DNA from: Ardenticatenaceae bacterium
GTDB lineage: Bacteria > Chloroflexota > Anaerolineae > Promineifilales > Promineifilaceae
DNA length: 61,584 nucleotides
Direction: 5' to 3'
Assembly (NCBI GenBank): GCA_020634315.1
Contig: JACKBV010000027.1
Coordinates: 1 to 61,584 of the forward strand
A program made the position numbers and the translations under genes. Shown here in pieces: positions 1 through 7,913 of this stretch. Under the pieces are notes generated by a model. The model did no database searches. It saw only the letters and a program-made list of their open reading frames with translations, and was not told the DNA's origin. Position 1 is the first letter of the stretch. Every line of letters begins with the position of its first letter.

Positions 1-2
1 TT

Positions 3-185
3 TATCGTCTTGGCATTTCATATCGGGAGCTGGGGTTTTGGGAAAAATCAGAAGATTATATGCTACAAGCTTTGCAGATGAAGGAACAGAAGCTGGGTAT
101 CGATCATCCAGACACGGCCGATATTCTTAACATCTTGCAACAATGGGGAGTCCCAAATTCGGGTAGATGTTGTGGGTCAGCATAA
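3..185 (+). CDS. C-terminal end of a TPR (kinesin-light-chain-type) repeat protein, 5' truncated by the window edge
   Basis: Reading from base 3 gives about 60 residues in frame up to the TAA at 183-185. They contain a recognisable tetratricopeptide unit: YRLGISYRELG, then an ALQMKEQKLGIDHPDTADIL segment, which is the kinesin-light-chain TPR pattern (A..M.EK.LG..HPDTA..L). This is followed by a short unrelated tail (WGVPNSGRCCGSA). The N-terminus and most of the protein lie outside the window, so its function cannot be told. Such repeats usually mediate protein-protein contacts in large STAND-type signalling proteins. It converges on the pdu operon downstream. The repeat identity is fairly certain, the role unknown. 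Confidence 0.6.
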   Translation, partial: YRLGISYRELGFWEKSEDYMLQALQMKEQKLGIDHPDTADILNILQQWGVPNSGRCCGSA

Positions 186-293
186 AGCTAAATGTGCATA
201 GCCGCACGGAAGCCATCTCGTGGGCAACAGCTTTGGAGCTTCTTTAGATTTTGCCGCGTTTTAATTGCGTGGGTGGGGGTATGGGAAACGGCC

Positions 294-332
294 GTTATCA
301 AGGCAACTCATATCCTCAGTCACCTTGATAAC
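294..332. terminator. Stem-loop between the TPR gene and the pdu operon
   Basis: GTTATCAAGG (294-303) is followed by CCTTGATAAC (323-332), a perfect 10-bp inverted repeat with a 19-nt loop, between the ends of two convergent genes. No U-tract follows on either strand, so termination is plausible from position only. The rest of 186-414 shows nothing else except one iterated AACGGCCGTT palindrome abutting the stem. Confidence 0.35.
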
Positions 333-414
333 AGTTCGTTTTGGTAGCTCCGGTGTAGATAGGCCAGCCAGCAACACGGCATGGCCCACCGAAACCGGTC
401 ATGGGGAGACTAAA

Positions 415-999
415 TTAAAGCAGTTTGGCAATTAAATCAGGATGCGGCGACGAAATAACGGTAAAGGAATCGATCACGCCTTCGTCTTTCAAGCGGGCGG
501 CGGCGCTGTTGACGCCATTGTTCACCGAACTCACTTCGCCGGTAAAAACGGTAAAGGCTTTACCGCCCATGGCAAAGGGCAGGCGAATCTCGATCAGTTG
601 CACAGGAGCCGCTTTAACGGCCGTATCCGCCGCCACAATCGCTGCTGCCAGGGTAAACGTCTCGACAACGCCAATCGCCTTCACCTCTTCAATTTCCGTC
701 GTTGCCGTCAATGCCGGAAAGACACTGGGATGCACATTAGAAAGGATGAAGTGATCGACCACCACCTCTGGCGCAACTTGTTGGCCGATAGCGACCGCAT
801 TTTTAACATGGCTGATGCTGCCAGCAATGAGAATGATATATTTGCCGGGGCAAACGACGTGCGCGCGCAGCAGTTCCACATCGGCCGCTTTTAGAATAGC
901 ATCGGTCGTTTTCATACCACGAGCAATACTACGCAGCTCGATTAGACCAATGGCTCGTTTAAGGGTTGTTGTTCTGGAGATTGTAGCTTGTGGCATCAT
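415..999 (-). CDS. pduT: PduT-like tandem-domain microcompartment shell protein with Fe-S cysteine
   Basis: About 194 residues with two BMC folds in tandem (roughly 15-100 and 105-190), the layout of trimeric BMC-T shell proteins. The first domain has VVCPGKYIILIAG. In Salmonella PduT a cysteine in the same CPGK context binds a [4Fe-4S] cluster at the trimer pore, so this protein probably carries electrons through the shell together with PduS. ATG at 999 is preferred over a longer TTG start because GAGG lies 8 nt upstream. The start overlaps the pduS stop region. It is the last gene of the operon, as expected for the S-T pair. Confidence 0.9.
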   Translation of the reverse strand: MMPQATISRTTTLKRAIGLIELRSIARGMKTTDAILKAADVELLRAHVVCPGKYIILIAGSISHVKNAVAIGQQVAPEVVVDHFILSNVHPSVFPALTATTEIEEVKAIGVVETFTLAAAIVAADTAVKAAPVQLIEIRLPFAMGGKAFTVFTGEVSSVNNGVNSAAARLKDEGVIDSFTVISSPHPDLIAKLL

Positions 1000-1000
1000 C

Positions 1001-2329
1001 TTAGTTTGCCTCAATCACGATAAATTCATTACTTACCTGACGCACCACACCATCAATGCTGGCGTGAACCGGCGCGCCCATTCCACCTTTAATAATTTCG
1101 CCGACCAGGTCGCCAGTTTTGACAACGTCGCCGACCTTGACAATGGGCAAAGCGGGCATGCCAATGTGTTGGCTCATCCGCAGTTCGACGCGCGAGAATG
1201 GCTGGGTAACGGCCGTTAACGGAGCCGCCGCATCATACTTCGCCAGGTCCAGCCGGTTAATCAGCCGCGTCATCGGCACACGCCGGTAATCCCGATACGG
1301 ATCCGCCTCCGTCGTGCGATGATACGGATTCTTAAACCCTTCCTTCAACAAATCGCGCTTAATGTTCAAGGCAATGTCACCCGGTGCCAGGTGTACCGGA
1401 CACGCATAATTACAGGTGCGGCACTCACAGCACAACAACGCGCCAGCCATCTGCGCATCCGTCATGGGCACGCCAGAAGCCAGCAAAAGAATCAGCTTGT
1501 GCGGTTGAATCGCATGGCCTTGTGCATGGCGCGGGCAATAATCAGTACACATATAGCATTGGTCGCAAGCCGCGATGGCATGCGCATCGAACACCGTGCG
1601 CGGTGTGCGCCGCTTGACGCTCAATTGATGGTCATAGGGCAGCACCAACAACATCTTGGTACGCTTAGTCACCGGCGCGTTCAAATCGCCAACCACATTG
1701 CCCATCATCGCCCCACCATCCAAAATAACGGGGTCGGGCACAGTTGCGCCGCCCGCCAGGGCCAGCACCTCTGCCAACGTCACGCCAATGGGCACTTTTA
1801 CGGTCATCGGTTTCCGTACCGCACCAATGACGGTAATATATTTTTCGGTGACGGGACGGCCGTTTAATGCCGCGTCAATGTTGTACAGCGTCTCAATATT
1901 CTGCACCACACAACCAACATTAATGGGCAAGCCACCTTCCGGCACAACCCGACCGAGCACATCATACACCAACACCTGCTCATCACCCGCCGGGTAAAAA
2001 TTACCCAGCTCGGCAATCGTAATGTCAGTCGTGTTGCCAAGAACAGCCTTCAGCCCGGCAATGATCTCCTTGTACTTCCCCTTAACCCCCAGGATGCCCC
2101 GCGCTGCGCCAGTTGCTTGCATCGCCGCGCGGAGACCGGCAATCACCTCTGGAGCATGATGAATCAGGAGCTGTTTGTCCACATGGGTCAACGGCTCACA
2201 TTCGGCTCCATTGGCGATGACGAACTCGGCTTCTGCCTGGAGTTTGACGTAGGTCGGGAAACCCGCCCCACCGGCTCCGGTTACGCCTGCGGCTTGCACT
2301 GCCTGGACTATTTCTTGCGTCGTTTCCAC
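1001..2329 (-). CDS. pduS: PduS cobalamin reductase (RnfC-like Fe-S flavoprotein)
   Basis: The 442 residues match the length of PduS. In order they show a glycine-rich nucleotide/FMN segment (GVTGAGGAGFPTYVKL, about 15-30), a SLBB-like middle, two ferredoxin motifs (CDQCYMCTDYCP and CCECRTCNYACP, about 255-320) and a C-terminal barrel-sandwich region. In characterised systems PduS reduces cob(III)alamin to cob(I)alamin with NADH, feeding PduO. It contacts the shell protein PduT, which may pass electrons across the shell. Start is GTG at 2329 with AGGAG six nt upstream. All eight cluster cysteines are present. Confidence 0.93.
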   Translation of the reverse strand: METTQEIVQAVQAAGVTGAGGAGFPTYVKLQAEAEFVIANGAECEPLTHVDKQLLIHHAPEVIAGLRAAMQATGAARGILGVKGKYKEIIAGLKAVLGNTTDITIAELGNFYPAGDEQVLVYDVLGRVVPEGGLPINVGCVVQNIETLYNIDAALNGRPVTEKYITVIGAVRKPMTVKVPIGVTLAEVLALAGGATVPDPVILDGGAMMGNVVGDLNAPVTKRTKMLLVLPYDHQLSVKRRTPRTVFDAHAIAACDQCYMCTDYCPRHAQGHAIQPHKLILLLASGVPMTDAQMAGALLCCECRTCNYACPVHLAPGDIALNIKRDLLKEGFKNPYHRTTEADPYRDYRRVPMTRLINRLDLAKYDAAAPLTAVTQPFSRVELRMSQHIGMPALPIVKVGDVVKTGDLVGEIIKGGMGAPVHASIDGVVRQVSNEFIVIEAN

Positions 2330-2405
2330 TTGATTCTCCTACAAAATAGGGTATAGATGAACATGGAACAATCACCACAGCCTGTGTGATTGCCCATGTC
2401 CCAGA

Positions 2406-3836
2406 TCATACAGCCGAAAAGGCTCCCACCAAAGTGCAGCGACGGATTCGCGTAAAGGTCCGCGCCGTAGTCATGCCTTCACCAGTACGGCCGGCAATAG
2501 TAAAGCTGGTGTGTCCCTCGCCGCCAAAGCCCAGCCCGGCGTAAGAGGGCGCATTTTTCACAAAGACCGTCGTGTTGATGGCCCGACCAAACTCGCTCAT
2601 GTGGTAAATGTTGGAGGAGTGGATGATGGCGGAATGGCGTAAGCCGGCTTCTACTTCAACGGCCGTATCCACACCTTCCTCAAAATCACGCACCCGCACC
2701 ACACCCAACACCGGCATCATCAACTCATGACGCACAAACGGATGATCCTTGTCAACCTCAACAATAATCGCCCGCATTTCCTCATCAGCAGCAATGCCCA
2801 TTTCAGACAAAATCACGCACGCATTTTGACCAATGTACTTGCGATTCGGGCCAGACCGCTTTTCATTAAGCACCAGGCGCTCTAGCTCTGGCAAGCGGCT
2901 GCGATCCAACACATACGCATTGTCTGCCGCACGGAAAGCGGCCATCAGCGCATCAGCAATGCCCGATGTTACGATGACCTCTTTCTCAGAGGTACAGGGC
3001 ATATTGTTGTCAAACGAGTGGCCGAGGACGATGTCTCGCGCCGCTTTCACCGGATCGGCCGTGTCATCCACCAACACCGGAGGATTGCCCGCCGCCGCGC
3101 CAATGGCACGTTTGCCGGACTTGAGCGCGGAATCGACCACCGCCGGGCCACCGGTCGCACAAATCAGGCCAATTTGCGGGTGGTGCATCAATGCCTGCGC
3201 TACCTCAATTGTCGCCTCTTGCGTCGCCACCAGCAAGTCTGCCGGGCCACCAGCGCTTTCGATTGCTTCGTTGAGGATGTCCATGGCCGCCAGGGATGTA
3301 GATTGGCTGGCCGGATGGGGCGCAAACACAACGGCGTTACCGGCCGCGATCATGCTGATGGCATTGTTGATAACCGTCGCTGTGGGGTTTGTCACCGGTG
3401 TAATGGAGAGAATAACGCCAAAGGGGGCGCACTCTTCTAGAGTTAACCCATCATCGCCAACGTAAGCATCATTGGGCAGAATCTCTACGCCGGGGGTCTT
3501 TTCGGCCACCAACAAGTTCTTCAACACTTTATCGGAGACGCGTCCCATGCCGCTTTCTTTCACGGCCATTTGCGCCAGCTTTTGCGCATTTTCGATGGCG
3601 GCGTCGCGCATGGCCTGAATGATGGCCTTACGCTGGGTCAGGCTGACGCGCCGAAAACGAGCCAAAGCAATATGAGCTGCTTTTACAGCTTCGTCTGGCG
3701 TGGGGTAAACCCCACGATATTGGGCAGCGCGAGGCAGTGGGGACGGGGTACGGCCGTTGCCATTCCCATTACCCATCTGCTCTAAAACCTGCCGAATAAT
3801 TGCTTCAATTTGTGAATCTTGGATTTGTACACTCAT
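2406..3836 (-). CDS. pduP: PduP CoA-acylating propionaldehyde dehydrogenase
   Basis: 476 residues of the aldehyde-dehydrogenase superfamily. The enzyme turns propionaldehyde, CoA and NAD+ into propionyl-CoA and NADH inside the microcompartment. The catalytic cysteine sits in NNMPCTSEKEV (around residue 280), and the NAD-binding region precedes it (ATGGPAVVDSALKSGK). The first about 20 residues (DSQIEAIIRQVLEQM) form an amphipathic helix of the kind shown to target PduP into the shell, then a Gly/Asn-rich linker (GNGNGNG). GAGG lies a few nt upstream of ATG 3836. It lies between pduO and pduS, as in Salmonella except that pduQ is missing. Confidence 0.94.
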   Translation of the reverse strand: MSVQIQDSQIEAIIRQVLEQMGNGNGNGRTPSPLPRAAQYRGVYPTPDEAVKAAHIALARFRRVSLTQRKAIIQAMRDAAIENAQKLAQMAVKESGMGRVSDKVLKNLLVAEKTPGVEILPNDAYVGDDGLTLEECAPFGVILSITPVTNPTATVINNAISMIAAGNAVVFAPHPASQSTSLAAMDILNEAIESAGGPADLLVATQEATIEVAQALMHHPQIGLICATGGPAVVDSALKSGKRAIGAAAGNPPVLVDDTADPVKAARDIVLGHSFDNNMPCTSEKEVIVTSGIADALMAAFRAADNAYVLDRSRLPELERLVLNEKRSGPNRKYIGQNACVILSEMGIAADEEMRAIIVEVDKDHPFVRHELMMPVLGVVRVRDFEEGVDTAVEVEAGLRHSAIIHSSNIYHMSEFGRAINTTVFVKNAPSYAGLGFGGEGHTSFTIAGRTGEGMTTARTFTRIRRCTLVGAFSAV

Positions 3837-3896
3837 TGTTCAATCCTCAAAGAAGTAAGTTTGGATAGATTGATATCCGTTCTCCAATCTCTCGTC

Positions 3897-4901
3897 TTAA
3901 TATGCCGCCACCATCGCCTGCGCCACATCAATATCTTGCGCAACGGAACCACCACTCACGCCAACGGCGCCGACCACTTTGCCATCCTTGTGCAATGGCA
4001 AACCACCGCCGACAAGAGTGATTTTGGGTAAGTTCACGTCAATGCCAAAAAGTGATTGACCAGGCTGTGCCGCCTGAGCCAATTCATGCGTGGGCAGGCG
4101 CACGGTGGCAGCCGTGTAAGCCTTGTGCGGCGCTAACGTCACACTGACAATCAGGGCGTCGTCCATGCGCCGGGACTCGATCACGTCGCCGTTTTGGTCA
4201 ACGACTGTTAATACCATCGGGACGCCAATTTCCTGGGCACGGCGTATGCCAGCTTCTATCAGGCGATCACATTCTTTCAGGGTCAGTTCCATTTCTAACT
4301 CTCCTGGGAAACGGCCGTTATCAGAAACGGCCGTTTGCAATGCCGCAGGCATCTGCTGAGTGATCGTATCAATCAGCGTGCGCTGCTCATCAATGCGCGC
4401 CAGTACATACAATAAATCCGAGAGGCGATTGACATACTTAACCAGGTGTGGATTAACCGCCTCTTCCCGGTTCAGGCTCACCAGCCGTCGTTCGGCGCGG
4501 CGGAAAATGGCACGCGCCATATCCATCGCCGCCGAGGCTGGCGACCCGCCAGGGCGTACAAACTGCCCTGTCTGTATCCACTCCTCATTATAATGGTCAA
4601 TCAAGCGCTCCAGCCGTTCCACTTGAGGCGGCTGCACCTGCGGAATCTCAAACTTCAGCGCTTTGCCACCCGGCACAAATGCCGCCTCAGACATGACCGG
4701 GATCAACTCCCCTTGCAGGTCAATTATGTGGCGGCACAAATCATCATATTTGGTTGTGGCACGGGCCAACCCCAAGGCGGATGTTCCTTCGTCCATCGTG
4801 CCATAGACTTCGATGCGCAAATCATCTTTGTCCACACGCACGCCGCCCAATAATGAGGTTTGACCGGCGTCACCGCCGCGGGTGTAAACTTTACCACTCA
4901 T
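3897..4901 (-). CDS. pduO: PduO cob(I)alamin adenosyltransferase with HbpS-like C-terminal domain
   Basis: 334 residues, two domains. The N-terminal half (1-190) carries the PduO-type ATP:cobalamin adenosyltransferase signature TRGGDAGQTSLLGG followed by RIEVYGTMDE, and later the helical R.AERRLVSL segment. It makes adenosylcobalamin, the cofactor of diol dehydratase. The C-terminal half (about 205-334) is a GlcG/HbpS-type (DUF336) domain, reported to bind heme in some homologues. The start codon overlaps the pduN stop by four bases (ATGA), which implies translational coupling. With PduS it gives the compartment its own cofactor recycling. Confidence 0.92.
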   Translation of the reverse strand: MSGKVYTRGGDAGQTSLLGGVRVDKDDLRIEVYGTMDEGTSALGLARATTKYDDLCRHIIDLQGELIPVMSEAAFVPGGKALKFEIPQVQPPQVERLERLIDHYNEEWIQTGQFVRPGGSPASAAMDMARAIFRRAERRLVSLNREEAVNPHLVKYVNRLSDLLYVLARIDEQRTLIDTITQQMPAALQTAVSDNGRFPGELEMELTLKECDRLIEAGIRRAQEIGVPMVLTVVDQNGDVIESRRMDDALIVSVTLAPHKAYTAATVRLPTHELAQAAQPGQSLFGIDVNLPKITLVGGGLPLHKDGKVVGAVGVSGGSVAQDIDVAQAMVAAY

Positions 4902-5173
4902 GAGACCACATCTACCGAGTCGATAATGCCAACAATGGCCGCGTCCAATGGCGCTCTGTGATGCTCATCGCTGATCACACGAGCCGCACCGCCCTGGACC
5001 CACAATACAATATCACCCTCGCCTGCGCCCAGTGTGTCCACAGCAACCAGGCGATTATGGACTGTACGTTCGCCCTGCGGATCCACTTCTTCAATAACCA
5101 GCAGTTTAAAGCCGGTCAGGGAATCTTCTTTGCGTGTGGCGACGACGGTGCCAATGACTTTTGCTAAACGCAT
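4898..5173 (-). CDS. pduN: PduN pentameric vertex protein (EutN/CcmL family)
   Basis: 91 residues matching EutN/CcmL/PduN proteins, which form pentamers capping the vertices of the icosahedral shell. Recognisable features are the start MRLAKVIGTVVATRKEDSL, the FKLLVIEEVD strand, the VAVDTLGAGEGDIVLW segment and the final AIVGIIDSVDV strand. GAGGTG precedes ATG 5173. It overlaps pduO by 4 bp. As the only vertex-type gene in the operon, it should be needed for shell closure. Confidence 0.94.
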   Translation of the reverse strand: MRLAKVIGTVVATRKEDSLTGFKLLVIEEVDPQGERTVHNRLVAVDTLGAGEGDIVLWVQGGAARVISDEHHRAPLDAAIVGIIDSVDVVS

Positions 5174-5185
5174 GTTTCACCTCAA

Positions 5186-5974
5186 TTAATCAAAGAGCAA
5201 ACGTAAGCCACGCCGATGGGCCGTTTCTTTGGCCAAGGGCGTCAGGCGAGTTCCGGCGGGCAAATGCAGGCTGGAACCGGGCTGATAGTTGCCTAAATCA
5301 GCAACGGTAAGAATGGCCGCTTGTCCCGCCCCCAGATGGATGGTCTTTGCCACTGGCGCGGGTTCAGGTTGGCTCGCGGGTTGTAGACAGCGAAGAACGG
5401 CCGTTACAAACTCCTCTTCCTGAACCAAAGTTACGCCATAGTCGGCCAATACCTGCAAATGCGCCGCCAATTTTTGCCGCAGCGCGGGTGCGCCGGTCGT
5501 TGTTTCGCTAAAAACCAGGCCGCCGTTGCCATAAGGGTCTGCGCCATCACGCACGGCAATCACCGGTTTGTCAGCCAACAGCGCCCCCAGCACCAGCGTC
5601 GAAAAGAGCGAATCCATCGATCCCAACGCCAGCCGTGCTGCCGTGTTCATGGACAGGGTTGGCAAGAGCACCATGTCGGCCTCGCGCACCAGTTTGGGTG
5701 TGTTCACCCACTGCTGCGGCGTGATGATTTCCTGTGCCCCGGCGCGGCGCACATTGTCTTCACCAATGACGTGCAGCGCCGAAGCGGTCATAAACACGGT
5801 CAGGTTGTGGTGCGCTTGCGTCAGCAGTTGGATTGTTTCCATGCCAACCACATAACCAGTGCTGGCCCCGCTGAACAGCATGAGTACGCGCTGTGACGGT
5901 ACGGCCGTTGCCATTTTGGCCCGTACCAGCGCCACTACCTTCGCTACGATTTCATCAATAAACGCCTTGTCCAT
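5186..5974 (-). CDS. PduM-position protein with flavoprotein-like domain
   Basis: 262 residues in the pduM position between pduL and pduN. An N-terminal amphipathic helix (DEIVAKVVALVRAKM) resembles encapsulation peptides. Residues about 28-200 resemble the PF02441 flavoprotein (decarboxylase-like) fold: LMLFSGASTGY, then TASALHVIG, LLPTLSMNTAARLALG, and a conserved DGADPYGNGG. The last about 50 residues (AAILTVADLGNY...TRLTPLAKETAHRRGLRLL) resemble the C-terminal tail of PduM. Salmonella PduM is much shorter (about 163 residues) and has a structural role, so this may be a fused or ancestral form. No FMN binding or activity can be asserted. Confidence 0.65.
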   Translation of the reverse strand: MDKAFIDEIVAKVVALVRAKMATAVPSQRVLMLFSGASTGYVVGMETIQLLTQAHHNLTVFMTASALHVIGEDNVRRAGAQEIITPQQWVNTPKLVREADMVLLPTLSMNTAARLALGSMDSLFSTLVLGALLADKPVIAVRDGADPYGNGGLVFSETTTGAPALRQKLAAHLQVLADYGVTLVQEEEFVTAVLRCLQPASQPEPAPVAKTIHLGAGQAAILTVADLGNYQPGSSLHLPAGTRLTPLAKETAHRRGLRLLFD

Positions 5975-6020
5975 GTAAAAACCTATTGTTTATGCGCAGG
6001 TAACACAGGTCACCTACGAA

Positions 6021-6779
6021 TCATACGCCATTGCGGGGGACGATCAGCGCCCCCATCTGTCCGGTGCGAATGCCCACAGCATTCCCTTCGTCCGTATCCA
6101 GGTGAACTTCCGTGCGCCAGCCCGCTTTAACCCGTACCAGAATGCCATGCAGCGTGGTTGGGCGGGGGCCATCAATGCGCAGGTCGAGCAAGTCGCCATG
6201 TTTCACACCCAGTTCAGCGGCTGTTTTGTCGCTGAGGTGGATGTGCCGACGGGCGACAAATGCGCCACCGTTCCCGTTACCGGTCAAGGTAACAGCACCC
6301 TCCGGCCCTACCAGTGTGATGGGTTGGCAGGCGGGGTCTGCACCATCGGTGGCGACGGGCAGTTTCATGCCGATGACCAGGGCATCGGTCTGGGAAAGTT
6401 CCACTTGTGAATACGGCCGTGTTGGGCCTAAAACGCGTACCTTCTCGATACACCGTTTGCGCCCGACAACCATGACCTGTTCGCGTGCTGCGTAATACCC
6501 TTTTTGGTACAGCTCATTGAAAACGGTCAGGTCGTGGCCTTTGCCAAACAGAATTTCCACATGTTCTGGGCAAAGATGAACGTGGCGTACAGAAATGCCA
6601 ATGGGCACATCTAGCTCAAGGTGGCCGTTACGAGCGACGGCCGCCGGTTCGGCAGGTTCTTCTACAGGTTGCAAAGCTGCCAAACGGCGCATGACCTCTT
6701 GCGAAATACGCTCTACGCTCAGGTTTGCCCCATTCACTTTCAAACTTGGTTGGTTGATGACTGTTTCCACAGTTTTCAT
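6021..6779 (-). CDS. pduL: PduL phosphate propanoyltransferase
   Basis: About 252 residues. PduL converts propionyl-CoA and phosphate to propionyl-phosphate and CoA, recycling CoA in the compartment. Two repeated beta-barrel domains show the zinc-site histidine motifs typical of the family: SVRHVHLCPEH (about residue 75) and ARRHIHLSDKTA (about 180), plus the late EVHLDTDEGNA. An N-terminal helix (VERISQEVMRRLAAL) looks like an encapsulation peptide. The start is uncertain: ATG 6779 has GAGG directly abutting it, and a GTG at 6797 would add six residues. The product feeds the propionate kinase encoded across the divergent promoter. Confidence 0.92.
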   Translation of the reverse strand: MKTVETVINQPSLKVNGANLSVERISQEVMRRLAALQPVEEPAEPAAVARNGHLELDVPIGISVRHVHLCPEHVEILFGKGHDLTVFNELYQKGYYAAREQVMVVGRKRCIEKVRVLGPTRPYSQVELSQTDALVIGMKLPVATDGADPACQPITLVGPEGAVTLTGNGNGGAFVARRHIHLSDKTAAELGVKHGDLLDLRIDGPRPTTLHGILVRVKAGWRTEVHLDTDEGNAVGIRTGQMGALIVPRNGV

Positions 6780-6836
6780 CCTCAATTGATCACACACGGA
6801 TTAAGTTGGTGGTTAACCGTGCATGGGTACTTTTGG

Positions 6837-7379
6837 TTAAACGGCCGTTTCGTCTCCGACCTCGCCGAGTTTGCGATGAACGAAGCAATAGTCAGAACCG
6901 GGCAGCGCGGTGTGTCGACAACGTTCGCCAGATTTGGTGTGGGCAAGACATTGTTGTGGTTCAGCGACAACGGCCGTTTCCTCTTCCATTACGGCTTCCT
7001 CTACCGGTACAGATTCCTCTTCAGGAACCACTTCCGCTACTGGCGCTGCTTTCTTCGTCACCTTCTCTTTTTTGGGTTCAGCCTGCTTCTTAGCTTGCCC
7101 ACGATCCAGGTTGGTGATCAACGCTTCAATCTCATCATGAGGCCGAGGAATAACACGTTGTCCATAGACCTTGCCAACGCGCATGGCCGCAGCCACACCC
7201 GCAGCCACGCCAGCCTGCACCGCACCCACATCGCCCACAAATTTCACCGTGATCTTGCCACCACCCTTGGTATTCTCATAACCCAGCAGCTTCACATTTG
7301 CCGCTTTCACAGCAGCATCAGCCGCTTCAATGGCGCTGATCAAACCGATTGTTTCAATCAATCCCAATGCGTATTTCAT
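6837..7379 (-). CDS. pduK: PduK-like hexameric shell protein with cysteine-rich C-terminal extension
   Basis: 180 residues. Residues 1-90 are a canonical BMC domain (ALGLIETIGLISAIEAADAA, then VRGD-like VKFVGDVGAVQAG). A Lys/Glu/Pro-rich linker (about 92-140) follows. The final about 40 residues carry a Cys-x9-Cys-x10-Cys-x2-His pattern (QCLAHTKSGERC ... GSDYCFVH) that could bind zinc or another metal. Salmonella PduK also has a Cys-containing extension, and its position between pduH and pduL agrees. ATG 7379 overlaps the pduH stop by four bases, with GAGAGG six nt upstream. The motif resembles small zinc-ribbon-like domains found in unrelated proteins. Confidence 0.87.
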   Translation of the reverse strand: MKYALGLIETIGLISAIEAADAAVKAANVKLLGYENTKGGGKITVKFVGDVGAVQAGVAAGVAAAMRVGKVYGQRVIPRPHDEIEALITNLDRGQAKKQAEPKKEKVTKKAAPVAEVVPEEESVPVEEAVMEEETAVVAEPQQCLAHTKSGERCRHTALPGSDYCFVHRKLGEVGDETAV

Positions 7380-7909
7380 CGGATACCTCTCTCGTTTAAT
7401 TTCTGGACAATCAAGGCGACAAGCGCTGCCACCTGCTCCGGATCATCCATGGGCACATTGGCCAACGCCGGTTTCTGCCGGGCCACAGCATAAGCCTGGG
7501 GCAACGTCGTGTTTGGGCGCGGTGGCTGCGGCTTTTCAGAGAGTGCAGTCTCTTCATCAGCAAAGCGAAAAGGCTTGCGCACAACCATGCGGGCCGCATT
7601 GGCTCCCATCACACGGCAGTAATAATCAGCCCGTCCGGTAAATTTTAGCGACATCACCGGTTTTTCCAGCGGCATATGGCGCTCGTGCAGCACCACCGTT
7701 TCCTCAGAGACAGCCACGCCAATGTTAAAGCGCGAACTGCGTGCCGCTTCGTAGGCCAATGTCACCAGATCGTGTACCGCCGCAGTAATGAGGCGGCAAG
7801 GTACGCCTTCCTCCTCTGCGCCAATTTGCACCCAACGGTACAAAGCGGGGTCTGCACCAGGCATGAGAGCGACATGGATTGACGGCCGTTCCTGTTCTTT
7901 TACATCCAT
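7376..7909 (-). CDS. pduH: PduH small subunit of diol dehydratase reactivase
   Basis: 177 residues, somewhat longer than typical PduH/DdrB (about 115-125) because of extra sequence at the C-terminus. Features are the early IHVALMPGADPALYRWVQIGAEEEG, which matches the beta-alpha fold shared with the dehydratase medium subunit, and GVAVSEETVVLHERHMP. PduG-PduH exchange damaged cobalamin out of the inactivated dehydratase. The C-terminal region (about 115-177: AVARQKPALANV, then VAALVALIVQKLNERG) ends in an amphipathic helix that resembles an encapsulation peptide at the wrong end. The gene lies 4 bp after pduG and overlaps pduK. Confidence 0.85.
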   Translation of the reverse strand: MDVKEQERPSIHVALMPGADPALYRWVQIGAEEEGVPCRLITAAVHDLVTLAYEAARSSRFNIGVAVSEETVVLHERHMPLEKPVMSLKFTGRADYYCRVMGANAARMVVRKPFRFADEETALSEKPQPPRPNTTLPQAYAVARQKPALANVPMDDPEQVAALVALIVQKLNERGIR

Positions 7910-7913
7910 CTCG

